Assembly (NCBI GenBank): GCA_001931905.2
Contig: MSJI02000738.1
Location: forward strand, 1 to 55,823
Length of the DNA stretch: 55,823 bases
Source of the DNA: Cladosporium sp. IMV 00045
Taxonomy: Eukaryota > Ascomycota > Dothideomycetes > Cladosporiales > Cladosporiaceae
Reading direction: 5' to 3'
The notes under the pieces were generated by a model, which was not told the DNA's origin, did not search any database, and was given only the letters and a program-made list of their open reading frames with translations. A program made the position numbers and the translations under genes. This document shows positions 10,847-23,198 of this stretch, piece by piece. Position 1 is the stretch's first letter. Every line of letters begins with the position of its first letter.

Positions 10847-13491
10847 TCATGAAGATTTGACCTTCTTCAGCTCAGGCTGTTCAGTGAGATCAACACTTTC
10901 AGTCTGATCGAGTGAACGTTTGCCAAGTGGAGATTTCGAGCCGGATGTATTGGCTTCGGAAGCCTTGCGAGCTTCATGCTGATCGTACGTGTCATCGTCA
11001 AATTCGAAGTCATCACCGAAATCAATGTAGTCTTCGTCGTTGCCAGAAGGTTCCTTGGGTTCAATGTTGCTTGCAGGTTCCTCGGAGAGACGAGAGTGAT
11101 CTTCGACTACTTGAGATTCGAGCGGCTGGGAGTTGTTATCAACGTTGGCCTGGGCTGGAGCTTGCTTGTTGCCATTTGAATCATCAGAAGCTTGAAGCTC
11201 CTCGGGTTCGCCAAATTGCTGACCATCATCTTCGTTGTTGACTTCCGTGAATTCCAGGATAGGTTGCTCAGCATCCTCGTCGCTGAATTGACCAGCATCT
11301 TCATCAACGGTTTCTTCCTGGGCGATTGTGATGGCTGTGCTATCAGCATGTGCTTCGCCGCCAGCACCACCGGCACCCTCAAGACTGAACTCGGTGAGGA
11401 ATGTCGAATATTCGTTGTTGTCGTCTGTGCCGTATTCTGAAAGAGTGCTCGTCAGAGTGGAATCGTCCCAATCGATAAGATCCTCGTCTTTATACTCACC
11501 AACGGTTTCGTTCGCCTGATCTGCGCGAAGCGTAGTTGAGCTTGCCGCAGATTCGACTTTTGAACTTTCGCCCTCAACTGAGACCTCGTCGGCTACCTCC
11601 GGCACTGACGATGCGATCGGCTGCTCGCTTTTACCGCCCGAGACATCCTGGTCTACTGCGGCAGCATGATCATGAGGATATTTCGCTGCATCCTCTTGGT
11701 GGAACGTCTCGTCACCATGATATGCGTTGTCGGGTTCTTCAACATGAGCCTCGGTGTCATCATCGTCTTGTGCGTTCTCAGAGGCCTCAACATGCGCATC
11801 GGTCTCATCGACATTCTCTGCAGGTTCAAAGTCCACAGGCGCATTGGTGTCGTCGCCCTCGGCGTAGTCGTCATACTCTGGCTGTTCTGTCTCGTCATAT
11901 TCGTCGTGATCTTCCTGGGCTTCCTGGCCGCCCTCGGTGTTCTCATATGAAGTGTCGTATTCGTGGTAGTCTCCTTCACCAAGCTCCGGCTCTGCAAGAG
12001 CACTCTGGTCGCCGTGGCCCTGCTGGTCGTGGTAATCCGTGGCAAAAGCATCACCATACAGCGTCGGATCATCTTCGCCATCAGGGTAGTACTCTCCGAA
12101 GTTTTCAGGTACCTCATCGGCAGGGACATCAACAAAGCTAGAAATACCCTGACCACCAGCAGCGGCCTGCTTGAGCATAGTGAGATAGCTTGCAAATTTG
12201 GGCTGAAGGGAAAGGTGCAACCAAAAGGGCGGGATGGTCTGTGCTCCATCATTGACATGCAATTGCTTGTAGACCTCGAGAACCTCATCGAGGCTAGTGT
12301 TGAAGGCCGACGGTGAGTTCTAAGAAAAGTTAGTTTGCGCTCAAGTGAGGGTAACGTTGGGCTCCTTGTACATACCTCGACAATCGCTAAGCCCATGCTA
12401 TCAAATCGGAGCACAAACTCCTGGTCATGCGAAATATCTTCACCTACTTTCAGGGCAAGGCGGGATCTACAGTTGTTAAGAAGGTCTGCCAACGCGACAC
12501 TGGCCAAGTTGTCATCCTTCAAAAGACCCTCTGGCTGTCTTCTGGATTTGAAGAGAGGCCACTCCCAATCTCCGTACTGCACCATCATTGGGTGAAGGCC
12601 AGTGTCTGTTGGCGTACCGGGCGCATCAACGGCGCCTGCATCAAGCGACGTGTCAAGCGGAGCAGGAACTGCGGTGTTGTCTTGTCTTTCTGGGGACTCC
12701 GCGGGAAGTTCAGGGAAAGGCTCTTCCGCAGGAGCAACAGCAACATCGTGGGCTTCGCCATGTTCCTCTTCATCGACGGTGACCGCACCGTCTGCATCGT
12801 CTGCAGCGGCGTCTTCGTCCACTTCCAATTGCTCCTCTGCTTGGACGCCACGTTCATCTATGGGGTCCTCTGTGAGATCCTCTGTGACAGCCGGAGCGCC
12901 GTCGTCAAGATCTTGGCGTTCTGTGGCAGTGACTTCTTGAGCGGCAGGGACTTGTTCTGAGGCGGCCTCTTCGACTACAACGGTCTCCGTCTGGGCCTCA
13001 GGGATCGACTCGGGTTCAGGCGCAACGACCTCAGGTTCACGCAGAACTTCTTCATCGACCTGCTCGACCTCCGGTTCATTGCTTTCCATATCCGCGATGT
13101 TGATTTGGGGTGCAGGCGGTTGGTAGGCGGTCTCGTCGTGCGTCTGGGCCATGTCCTCGTATTCGTCCTCGCCATAGTCGATGAGCTCGTCGTCAGGATC
13201 GGCTTGCTCATACGCAGCAGGATCAAAGTCATCCTGCATCTCCTGCTCTGGCACGGGCACCTCTTGCTGCGGGGCGTCGTCTTCCATCATATCATCAGTT
13301 GCGGTGGCGGGACGCGGTTGTTCATTGTCCTCGATCATGTGCTCATCGTCGGTGAGCTCCACGCCACCGATGTTCTCGTCGAAATCGATGTCGATATCGT
13401 CGTCATAGGTAGGGTTTGCAGGTGAAGACATTTCCATGTTGTCTTCCGCCACAGGCGCGTGGAGCGCAGCGAAGCTGGCCGCGGTGGTCAT
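10847..13491 (-). CDS. large acidic, probably nuclear, conserved-type protein of unknown function
   Basis: Exons 12376-13491 and 10847-12319 join across a 56-bp intron (GTATGT donor, TTAG acceptor) to give 862 aa. The N-terminal 290 residues and the C-terminal 400 are dominated by Asp and Glu (for example DDDIDIDFDENIGG, ELIDYGEDEYED, DEDYIDFGDDFEFDDD) and are probably disordered. An ordered core at about residues 300-450 contains LHPMMVQYGDWEWPLFKS, SVALADLLNNCRSRL, FVLRFDSMGLAIVE, EVLEVYKQLHVNDG and IPPFWLHLSLQPKFASYL. The tail carries basic clusters, KRSLDQ and ELKKVKSS, that could be a nuclear localisation signal. I know no function; the ordered core with acidic arms would suit a chromatin or histone-handling factor, which is inference only. 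It diverges from delta-COP. Confidence 0.75.
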
Positions 13492-13916
13492 GGGTGATTC
13501 TACGAGGGCGCGAGGCCCGGTGGTGGGTGAGGAAAGCTATAAGTGAGTTACAAGGTGCCCGTGGACGTTTAATGGTCGTGATTGAGTTCCTGCTTGGGGT
13601 TGGGTGATCGTGGTCGGTTTGTGGCGCGTCGCGCGTTTGTCGTGGTGTCTGAGAGAGAAAGCAATTTAATCTGCGAACTGAAAGCGGAACTACATGTGAA
13701 GTGGAATGAAGGGGAGCAGAGGGTGACGCACGGACCCACTACCGCCTTGGCGAGCCCTCTGGCGGCTTGCGACAACTGGCTGTTGAAGGCAGGAGGTGAT
13801 GGCATGGAATTATTGCGAGTCGATTACTACAACCAGCTGAGCATCAACCACAAAAATACTGCTGTTGTACATCTTCACTCTCGATCAACCTTAGCGCTCT
13901 GAAATAACCGCCCAAA
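13492..13916. promoter_or_regulatory. divergent promoter region
   Basis: These 425 bp separate the start codons of the acidic-protein gene (minus) and delta-COP (plus), so both promoters and 5' leaders must lie here or overlap. I see no clear TATA box. A short pyrimidine-rich stretch precedes the delta-COP ATG. Confidence 0.5.
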
Positions 13917-15534
13917 ATGGTAAGGCATCGTTCTCCCATGCGATCTGACAACCCAATGCTCATCAACGCCGGTGTAGGTTGTTCTTTCGGCGGCGATTAC
14001 TACCCGCTCAGGGAAACCCATTCTCGCCAGGCAATTCCGTCAGATGCAAAGGTCGAGAGTTGAGGCTCTCCTGGCATCTTTCCCCAAGCTCGCAGACACC
14101 GCCTCGCAACACACTACGGTCGAGCAAGACAATGTCCGCTTCGTTTACCAACCTCTGGACGAGCTCTACATGGTTCTGATCACCAACCGCCAATCGAACA
14201 TCCTTCAAGACATCTCTACGCTGCATCTTTTTGCTCAGGTGGTCGGTTCGATATGCAAGAGCTTGGATGAGAGGGAGATCACCCGCTGCGCTTTCGAGCT
14301 GCTGTCCGCTTTCGATGAGGTCGTCACACAGGGTTACCGGGAAAACCTCACACTCAGCCAGATCAAGACCTTCTTGGACATGGAGTCTCACGAGGAACGC
14401 ATTCAAGAGATCATTGCCCGGAACAAGGAGCTTGAAGCAACAGAGGAGCGTAAGCGCAAGGCTAAGCAGCTGGAGATGCAGCGCAAGGAGATGAGCAGGG
14501 CTTCTCGCATGGGTCCTGGTGGTGTGCCTCGTCAACCTTCATATCCCACATACACTCATCCTCCTGCGGCGCCTTCAATGCCAGACACCTACGACTCTTA
14601 CAATGCGGCCAAGAACGAGAAGTTCAACAAGCCCCTGGCAACGAGAGGAAAGGGCATGCAGCTTGGCAAAAAGAACAAGACCGGCAGCATGTTTGACCAG
14701 GTCCGTGGCGACCTGGGCCCCGAAGCCGAAGCAAGTGCTCCCTTGGCAGGCGTACCGGCGCAGCAGGCTGCACCAGTCCAGCCCACCGTGGCTCCTCGAG
14801 CTTCCACAAGCGGCGATGGCATCAGCGTTATCATCGCCGAAACCATTTCAGCAAGACTCAGCCGCGAGGGCGCCGTCGAATCTTTCGAGATCAAGGGCGA
14901 CCTTCAACTACGCATCTCAGACGCCAGCCTCACCCAAGTCAAACTCAACCTGGCCATGGGCGACACCAAGGGTGCCCAACTCAACGCCCACCCCAAAGTC
15001 GACAAAGCTGCATTCAAGAACAACAGCATCGTACAACTCACGGATACGAGCAAGGGCTTCCCGGCCAACAACTCCATTCAAGTCGTGCGCTGGCGCCTTG
15101 CCGCCAAACCGGACGACGTCCAAGATCCGCCCATCCGCTTCACCGTCTGGACCTCCGAGTCAAGCGCAAACACCTACAGCATTACGGTTGAGTACGAACT
15201 CACTGGATCTGACTCTCTCAAGGACGTTGTTGTTTCCATCCCTTACGCGACCTCCGAGCCTTCAGTCTCTTCCTTCGACGCTGTCTACGAGGTCAGCGGT
15301 GACAGCATTGACTGGACTATTGGCGACGTGGACGACAGCAACCCGTCCGGCTCTTTCGAGTTTGAGGCGCAAGCGGGCAACGAGGATGAGTTCTTCCCGA
15401 TCAATGCGCGCTTCACGAAGAGCCACCCCTGGGTGGATGTCGACGTCAGCAGTGTTGAGCTGTTGAACATGGACCAGGATGTCGGCTTTGCGAAGGAGTG
15501 GAGATGTGTGGCGGACAACTACCAGGTTGTTTGA
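13917..15534 (+). CDS. RET2: coatomer subunit delta (delta-COP)
   Basis: The coding exons are 13917-13919 (just ATG) and 13978-15534, joined across a 58-bp intron (GTAAGG...GTAG), giving 519 aa. The join produces MVVLSAAITTRSGKPILARQ, the expected delta-COP start, which decides the short first exon. Residues 1-140 form the longin-like sigma-adaptin domain (ALLASFPKL, RFVYQPLDELYMVLITNRQS, FELLSAFDEVV). A charged linker follows (ELEATEERKRKAKQLEMQRKE reads as helical). The C-terminal mu-homology domain spans about 265-519 (GDLQLRISD, FPANNSIQVVRWRL, SHPWVDVDV, CVADNYQVV). Delta-COP is part of the COPI F-subcomplex and acts in Golgi-to-ER retrograde transport. Length is near the usual 510-550 aa. 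Confidence 0.95.
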
Positions 15535-16024
15535 GTGATGTTTGATGTTAGTATGTGGGTGAGGTAGTATTAGATGGAACATGGTCGAGTGGGAGTAGTG
15601 GCTTGCAAGATCAGAAATTGTCCTATCGGATCATGATAAAATAACACTTCATATTTGATTTTGCGCATCGTTTTCCGCGTAGTGTCGACATGTTCTTCTT
15701 CTCGATGTTCCCAACTTCCACTGGGCTTCTCAATCCATCGCCTGAGCCGCCAACTCCATTTCGGCTGGCTAGGAAGGTCCAGTTCATATAGCCTGCGAGA
15801 TATCAATTGCTTGGGGCCCATGCAACAACTTGACACGGGTGATTAAGGCATGCAGCGAAAAGCCGCGTTGTTCACTCACGGCAGCAGACGTCACGTTAGA
15901 TCGCGACAGATGGAAAGCGCGCTCGACAAACTTGCCGCGTCTCCCTCAAGCGTGTAACATTGACATTTTGACTGCTCAAATCAACAAACGAAAACAACAA
16001 GACCTTCTAATTCAGCATCACACC
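15535..16024. other. intergenic between delta-COP and APC4
   Basis: These 490 bases hold the delta-COP 3' region and the APC4 promoter and leader. An open frame extends upstream of the APC4 ATG in the same frame from 15830, but it has no ATG-led conserved sequence, so I read it as leader. Confidence 0.5.
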
Positions 16025-18379
16025 ATGTCAGATACCGAACCTCCGCAGCTCCCTCTCTTCGCCTCAAGATCGTCTTCCGCAACAATCAATCCCGACCTCA
16101 GCGTCATCTGCTCCCCGCACGATCTCATAGCCATCGTAACCACCGAAGGCGACGTAGCCGTCTACCGCTTGAACGGCCAAGTCGCATTTACAATCAAATG
16201 CAAAGATCCGGGCGAGCTCTCTGTCACAGCAGTCAAGTGGAAGCCAGACGGCTCGCTATTGGCTGTCGGATGGAGCGACGGCAGCTGGGGCGTACATGAT
16301 GGTGGTAGTGGGAAGTTAGTAGGCGAGGGCAGAGTCGCTGGGAGCGCAGCAGGGAGTGAGTGGAAGCTGGACTTGGAGCCTGGATGGGGAGGTGATGAGG
16401 ACGAGGAAGAAGCTGTGGGCATTGCTGAGTTTGGTTGGGAGAGACATCATGTGCCCGACGAGAAAATGAAGACAAATGCCCTTGCGAGGGGGCGTGGGGA
16501 GCTGAATACGGAGGGTTGGGCAGACGGCCTGAAAGATGATGAGGACATGGATGATGAGGAAGACGTCCAACAGACAAGAGGACTGGTGGACCTTCCGCGA
16601 GCTATCACTACGCTGGACATGTCGAAGGGTTTGCCGAAACTGAGCGCCATACCCTCTCATGGCCTTAGATCAGGTCCGGAGGGTGCAAGATTCGCGACCC
16701 AAGCTATGACAGATGGTGTCTTCGAAGTCAAGAAGACTGAAGCTCCAGAGTCCGTCGATGCTCTGGTCGTTTATACAACAGCTGGAGAGGTGAGAGTCTT
16801 GCTCGACGATACAGTTCCCATAGGATCTTTCAAGCTGGACTCCAAGCCCTGCAAACACGCTTCTCATCCTCGCACAGGCTCACATGTGCTACTTTCTCAG
16901 AGTCCTGAGAGCCACTGGCAATTCCAAACCCAGGATCTCCCACTTGCCAGTCTGGGAGGACCTTTATTATATGTCATTGCGAGGGACACGAAACGTATCC
17001 AATCCATCCTCGCCTACCTAACTCAAACGATCCGATGCATCACCCACGACTATACCACCGAGCTCCAGTTTCCTACTCGCCTCATGAACAACATCAACAT
17101 GACACTGTCCGAATCAGAGCATCCACAAGGAGATCTGACCTACAATCTGTGCCATCTAGCTATGACGGGCGACCTTACGCCCATCATGCTAGAATGGCTC
17201 ACTGATATTGTCAAGGAGCCAAACCACAAACGCTGGGACACTGCCATAGGAGGCATGTACTCGCGCATCCAGTCGCATGTCTTCGTTAATCTCCTGCCCG
17301 CTCTGGACCGAATGAGCATCGCTGTCTGCTCGCTACGTGGGCAGGCAGAAATGCACAAAGACTCCACAGTGTTCGACGTTGAGCCGTCGTTGTTCAGCAA
17401 CATCCTCGAGGGCATTGATGCACTACGCCTGGCAGCACAGAAAGTCCAGCTGATCTGCATCCTCGAATGGCAACAGTTCCGTGCTTTCAGCAAGTGGCTG
17501 CGCGTGCAAATCGAAGTCGGCACAGCTGGGCCCTTCTCCAAGAGTGCACTGGAGACCGAGGAGAAGGAGGCGATGGGAATCGACCATGCGCTTGTACTCG
17601 GTTACATCAAGGAGACGATGGGCAACAGTAAGCTCGCACAATATGTGCAAAAGTTGCCTCAATTGAGGGGGGTAGTCGAGCGGGATGAATTCTTCCAACA
17701 TCCTGTTCTCCAGGCGGCGAGATACGAAAACACGAAGAAGGCGTTGACAGGATCAGACGATGTCGGGACCGACAGTGCAAGCTCAACGCCGCTGAATCTC
17801 CAAGCTATCACTGTGTCGCTTACTGGGCACGTTCGTATGGTCCTCGACCGCATCACGGATTGGCAGAGCAAGATGCTCCCATCTTACCAGACACACAACG
17901 GACCCAACAGCCTACCCGACACATCTCGTGTCTGCGATATGCGCATGGTGGCTCGCGAAAGTGACGACCTAGCCGTCCGCATCCTCCTGGTCGACGGTAA
18001 CACTTCCCATCTGTATTCTGAGCATACTAAGCTCGGTAGGAATTCATCTGCCCGTGACAGCGCCCCGGCCTCAACGCTTCTAGATATGAAATGGGTGTCC
18101 GACAAATGCTGCGTCTTCTTACGGCGGTCTGAGGAGGACGGTTCACATGGCCTTTCCGTTGCGCTGTTGCAAGGCGATACTCTTACGGAAGAAGCTGCTA
18201 TAAACACTTTTGACGTGAACGATTTGTTCAAACCGGAAAAGCTAACTGTGGGTGGTCGGAAGGGCAAAGAGATTTGCGTGGTTTTTGGCAACGACGAAAA
18301 GGCCTGGAAGGTTTTCGACATTTCGCAAAAGCGAGTGGACGCCGTGCTCGTTGTCGAGGAAGACGTGATGATCTTCTGA
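16025..18379 (+). CDS. APC4: anaphase-promoting complex subunit 4 (APC4)
   Basis: A single exon encodes 784 aa. The N-terminal WD40-like part starts ASRSSSATINPDLSVICSPH and includes LIAIVTTEGDVAVYRLNGQ and AVKWKPDGSLLAVGWSDGSW, the signature of the APC4 WD40 domain. Acidic insertions (GDEDEEEA, DDEDMDDEEDVQ) lie near residues 125-185. The helical APC4 domain lies at about 320-560 (IQSILAYLTQTIRCITHDY, GDLTPIMLEWLTDIV, RWDTAIGGMYSRIQSHV, ILEWQQFRAFSKWLRV). A further propeller-like C-terminal part (MRMVARESDDLAVRILLVDG) follows. APC4 is a scaffold of the platform of the nuclear APC/C ubiquitin ligase that drives mitotic exit. The ATG at 16025 is chosen because conservation starts there. Confidence 0.9.
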   Translation: MSDTEPPQLPLFASRSSSATINPDLSVICSPHDLIAIVTTEGDVAVYRLNGQVAFTIKCKDPGELSVTAVKWKPDGSLLAVGWSDGSWGVHDGGSGKLVGEGRVAGSAAGSEWKLDLEPGWGGDEDEEEAVGIAEFGWERHHVPDEKMKTNALARGRGELNTEGWADGLKDDEDMDDEEDVQQTRGLVDLPRAITTLDMSKGLPKLSAIPSHGLRSGPEGARFATQAMTDGVFEVKKTEAPESVDALVVYTTAGEVRVLLDDTVPIGSFKLDSKPCKHASHPRTGSHVLLSQSPESHWQFQTQDLPLASLGGPLLYVIARDTKRIQSILAYLTQTIRCITHDYTTELQFPTRLMNNINMTLSESEHPQGDLTYNLCHLAMTGDLTPIMLEWLTDIVKEPNHKRWDTAIGGMYSRIQSHVFVNLLPALDRMSIAVCSLRGQAEMHKDSTVFDVEPSLFSNILEGIDALRLAAQKVQLICILEWQQFRAFSKWLRVQIEVGTAGPFSKSALETEEKEAMGIDHALVLGYIKETMGNSKLAQYVQKLPQLRGVVERDEFFQHPVLQAARYENTKKALTGSDDVGTDSASSTPLNLQAITVSLTGHVRMVLDRITDWQSKMLPSYQTHNGPNSLPDTSRVCDMRMVARESDDLAVRILLVDGNTSHLYSEHTKLGRNSSARDSAPASTLLDMKWVSDKCCVFLRRSEEDGSHGLSVALLQGDTLTEEAAINTFDVNDLFKPEKLTVGGRKGKEICVVFGNDEKAWKVFDISQKRVDAVLVVEEDVMIF

Positions 18380-20578
18380 AGAAGTGACAAGCTTTGCGAC
18401 TGCCGATAACATGGTGCGAATCAGCCTCTTGAATCAGCCTCTATGGCGACATATTGGATGATGATTCACATGGCGGAGGTTTTCTGCGTCGTATAGACAC
18501 ATACTGCTCGACCAAACACAAAAGCTTTCGATGTCTTCGACGCAGCGGAGAGCCAACTCCTTCCCCTTATGGCAGTTGCAAGGGTCTGGTACCCTGACTT
18601 GCTGTGAGCACGAAAGCAAACTCCCCCCTTCTTATGCCCGCCATGTCCGCCGTGAGGCCACCCTTTTGTCTGAGATTGGCTGAGTCAATCTGATGGGACA
18701 TCCTCCAGACTTGCGGGTTGTCTCGGCAGGGACGAAGCTACCAAACGGACTCAGCGCCGAGGACTTCAGTGTCAGATATAGGTTACATTCAACAGATAGC
18801 ACTTCGCAAGAAAAAACCCCGAGTCCGAGTGTAGGTCCGCGGATTCGTTTGCTAGTTCCTTTGTAGGAACAGCGAAACTCCCCGTGGCCTCATTGCCAGC
18901 CAATATCTATTTAATCTAGCCAAGCCACAGCTGAATGCAAAGCTGATTGTAGATTCCACGCTAGCCAACCAACTCCTCGCTGCAGGGGGTCCATGGAGGG
19001 TTTACAGTTCATATATCTGGCCAGACGTTATATGGAGCAGGAGGTAACTCCTCCTCGCCTTCTCTGTGGTCGCCTGCTATCTTGCCGTGCCTCCATGGCT
19101 CCGACTGAATGTCGCAATCTCGGCTCAGTTGACCACACTACTGTCTGGGAATCTGGAGAAAGTCTGGTATCCGCAAGGAGGGGCAGCATCTTAGCGTGAG
19201 CTCGCACGGCTCACATGTTACGTCGATCTGGTTGGGGGTTGAGGCCTGCCCTGTGTGTGCTGATCAGGAGCGCGGACGCGGAAAGAACTGCATGGGAAAT
19301 GCAGAACATCTACAAATGCCATGTATGAGGTGGCTGATGCAACAAGACAGTAACAGGCCAACAGACGCCCGCTGTCAAAGCATTGTTGTTTGAGGTGCAT
19401 GAGATGGCAATCGTGAAATCCGATGTCGCCTAGTCGAACGGTGCCGCATTGTGCAGCTGCAAACCGTCCGGTGATTTATGTCATTGGCTCCTTACCTCGC
19501 GAAGGGCCCATTCTGTCCCGGCGAAGTGGTTCGCCATGCTGGAGGGGCTGTCAAATAGGAACAAGGCATCGCACGCAGCCTTTATGATGCAAAGACTTCG
19601 ATAATTCCAAAGCAGTAATGCTCCTTTCTCACCGGAATCGTCCAGCTCGCCTGGCAAACGTTGGCCTGCCGTCTCAGCCGTCAGTGTTCAACAGCAGATC
19701 CGCTAACCACGGCCACGTAGCGGGCGGGCACTTGATCCTCTTCGCCTGTGGATGCTTGGTGGCACGGTGCTTCTCGCTCAGCCATTGGATCCAGCGCTTT
19801 TTGCTCAGACCAGGAGCATTCCCGCTATCCGTTACGGCATCTCCACGCCAACAACTGCCCGCCAGCCAGCCTTTCTACCTTTTGTCCACCGCTACCACCA
19901 GTAACGGAATGCCATGCCCGGCCACTGCATGCGAGCCGGGAAGCATATGCGTCGTGCCTTGCACCCGTTCTCCCTTTGTACCTGCAAACTAGCGTGCCAA
20001 ACACTGCCAATGATGTTATTCGCAGCCGCCCGTCGTGCTCTCAACTCGTGTCTTCTCCCTGCTCTAGTGCAACTCTCCGTACTACTGCTCCCATACTTGC
20101 ATTTTGTCTTGCCTTAACAGCCAGGAGAAGAGCTTCGTCCCACTCACTCTCTCCGCCCAGTCCGAAGACCACGCAGCATTTTCTGCATCGCTCGGACATC
20201 AAGCTGGTTTTTTTCTTCTGCAAAGTGGGCTGTTCAGTCATCAGATCCGCAAAGGCCGCCCGTAGCCCCTCCAGGCCCAGGCAGCTCCTCGGTCCGCACC
20301 AAGCAAAACCGGACAGTCAAATCGGCACAGTATTCACTCGTGTTATAGGGCACCTGAGACACTTCCTACCATTCGGGGAAAAGATTTTTGGCCTCGCCGT
20401 TACGACGACAAATTGCAAAAGCCGTTGGTCAGCCCCTCGACATCTGGCTCAGCAGCCCTCAGATCGAAGATCGAAGAGCTTGGGCGCCGGCATTGAGCTT
20501 TTGATAAGATGCTGCTGGGAGTACAGTAGGCACAATTCAAACTTGGAGAGATTACTTGCGTCGTTGTAGCCCAGAAAC
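18380..20578. other. 2.2-kb gene-free interval and leader of the PHD gene
   Basis: Open frames here (up to 273 codons near 19748-20569) are Ser/Pro/Ala/His-rich with no conserved segment, and they overlap in several frames. I read the right half as promoter and 5' leader of the PHD-finger gene. No RNA gene or repeat array was seen. Confidence 0.5.
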
Positions 20579-22795
20579 ATGGAGTTCGAGCAATCGTTTA
20601 CAAGGTAAGGCTCACAATTTCCAGAACAGCATTGACGATGACAATAGCATGCTGACTTTGGTCGTCTTCATAGCGTCGGCGATTGGGGATTTCCAAGCCC
20701 AACTGCAACACCCACCACAAGCTCCTTTGGAAGCAATACTATAAAAACACCAAAGACTGCTACGTTCCCGTCGCATTTTCAAGATGCTTTTGCTACGCCG
20801 CAATTACCTAGCTATGGCACACCTCAACAACAAGCGTACTCGTCATCCACTTCGATGCAACGGCCTCAATCGTCCTCCGAGACTCTGCGATCGAACTACT
20901 ATGCCGCCGTCCAGGCACAGAGTGGTGCTCAAAACATGAATACGACTGCACAGTACACGCCCGATACATCGAACAGTGGTACATGGAATGGTGGCATGAC
21001 ACAACCCTCACCGCAAAACTTGGTGCAACCCCAATGCGGCCCTACGCAGATGCAAACTCCTCCACCCACCAGAGGGACGTCCGTCAAGAAACCTCAACTC
21101 GTTCAAAACACCGCTTTCGGCACGCCATCCACGATTGCATCCCGTCGATTCATGACTCCACAGCAACACGTCTTGCATTCGAACGCGCCTACTCAACGAC
21201 AGCAAACCCCAATGCAGTTCCCCATGTTCCAATTGTCCCCAGATATGCAGCAGTTTGCCAACTTGGGCCCCATGACAGCACCGGTTCAATCCCAGGTGAA
21301 CAACTTCTGGGAAGCTCAACCATCTCCCCTTGGTCAGCCTATTATGCTGGACGACCCCTTTGGCCTGAACACCGCCCAACAGCAACCGTGGACTCCGAAC
21401 GCCCCTGTTTCGCAGCAGCACATCGAGCCTCAGGTCATGCCTTTTGACACTCCGGCCATGAACAGCTTTGCTGTTCAACAGCCGCACTCAAGGCCCGCCT
21501 CAGCTGCGCCTGCCGTGAAGACTAACAGGGCGGCTGCACAACCTTCGGTGCCGCAGACTTCGGCAAGCGTGGATCCTTCGTTGGTGTACAGCTCGCCGGC
21601 ACAGCCTATGCTGCGCTCCAGCAGCCAGATGATGAAACACAGGCCCACGATGGAACAAGTGGATAGCAAGCGTAGAGACAGCGCTGCGACCACCCTCTCT
21701 TCCACGGTCACACCTAACAACCGACCAACGCAAACGCTAAGAAGATCCAACACCACTGGGAACGCTAGGCCCCGTAGCTCAGCTTCCAGCAATGCATCGT
21801 CGGAATCGCTCAACGTGAGCAGCGGCACTGGTCAGGGTGTTCGCTCGGGATCACCGTTGAAGCGCGTGCCCAAGACCCAGTTGGACTCGATCTCTGAAGC
21901 AATGAGGCCACGCGTCCAAAGACCTTCCGTTGTCTTGACCATCGATGAGAATGGCCGCGCCCGCGCCGTACCTCAAAATTCAAGCTCTACAAGCCCAACA
22001 AAGTCGGTTCGTGAGCGCTATCCTGGACTGTTCGACAGCGACTCGAGCGACGAAGAATCGAGCAGTAGCTGCGAGCCGCCCAGCCGCAACGCGTCTTTCA
22101 GCATTCCGAAGGGTGAAGAGCGCAGACCTAAGATCGCCCGACTGGACACTCCGGTTGAGAACTTGGAAGGACTGTCCCTCCCTCGCTCTTCTTCGAGTGC
22201 TTCTTTAAGGGTCAACCCTTCGAGGGCTGCCATTGCCGCCGCTGCCCAGCTTAAGCGTCACGGCAGCGTCAGAAAGCCATCCGCCTTGCGTTCGAGGAAG
22301 CCATTACACAAATCGGCTTCATACAACTCCATGATCGACACCTGTCCGATGGACTTTGGCGAGCAGCCTCTTGCCAACGTGGGCTCGACAACCAGCCTGT
22401 CGCCGGCAGAAACTCAGTCGTTCGGCTTCAGCTCTGCACCTACTAATTTCAACGTCGAACCTTCTCAAACTGATATCGATTGGAGCATGTATACGATGGA
22501 TCAGCCGCAGTCGCAGCAGCCAGCCTTCCAACCACAGCATCAACACCAGCACCAACATCAACACCCGCCCCAGCCACAACAGCAGCAGCGGCAGCAAAGC
22601 ATAAGCATTCGCTGCCCCTGCGGCGACCCTACCTATTATGGGGATGCACTTGTAAAGTGCAGCTCTTGCACCCAATACCAGCACCCAGCTTGTGTCAACA
22701 TTAACCCAATGTTTGGCCAGCCACCATCATACTGTTGCTTCCTTTGCCAGCAGCCGACCCAAAACGTCCCACTGCGGCGAACTACGCACGGCTGA
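20579..22795 (+). CDS. PHD-finger protein with long disordered N-terminus
   Basis: Exon 1 (20579-20604) encodes MEFEQSFT plus two bases and joins across a 69-bp intron (GTAAGG...CATAG, CTGAC branch site) to 20674-22795, giving 715 aa. The join yields SVGDWGFPSPTATPT in the frame open to the end. Residues 1-640 are low-complexity, rich in Ser, Pro, Gln, Thr, with short conserved-looking islands (ERYPGLFDSDSSDEESSSS, RAAIAAAAQLKRHGSVRKPS, LHKSASYNSMIDTCPMDFG). A Gln/His run precedes a C-terminal zinc finger at about 655-700: CPCG, then CSSCTQYQHPACVN and CCFLC, a PHD-type C4HC3 pattern. PHD fingers read histone tails, so a chromatin regulator is likely; the target is unknown. Confidence 0.75.
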
Positions 22796-23198
22796 GGAAG
22801 CCCTTTGTTCGAGTATTTGTCTGAGACCTAATTACCTACCTGCTGCGTTCTAGCGACTTTGATTTTTACATGGATTCAGGCGAGAAGGCGTATTTGGACT
22901 GAAATGCTCCGATACCAGATAATGTATCCGATCCACTACCTCATTCTATCACTTCGATCTCCAACCAAGTAAGTGAAGATCAGATTCTCGTTGTAATCGT
23001 TAATGCCATTGTGATTCACCTAATGTCTTGTCGTTCTTTGTTCACCTAACCCTTTGCTTCACAAAGAGACTCGATCTCTTCAATTTAAAGAGCCATGACC
23101 GAGATTAAACACATCGCAGCAGGCTGCCACCTCAAGACATACTTTGGCAAGACGAGCTCAACCGGCACCAAGCATAGCTCGCCCCGATTGCTCCAAAG
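22796..23198. other. intergenic between PHD gene and next ORF
   Basis: This is 3' flank of the PHD gene and upstream region of the next gene. An ATG at 23095 opens another frame (165 codons) that overlaps the following gene and is Arg/Ser/Thr-rich; I treat it as a shadow. Confidence 0.4.

Noticed and set aside
11653..12262. Alternative frames over the acidic gene (Met/Thr/Arg-rich or Val/Leu-rich)
   Set aside because: They are shadows of the Asp/Glu repeats read in other frames; splicing supports the acidic frame.
19748..20569. 273-codon plus-strand frame
   Set aside because: Low-complexity translation with no conserved motif, ends just before the PHD-gene ATG; best read as leader and promoter.
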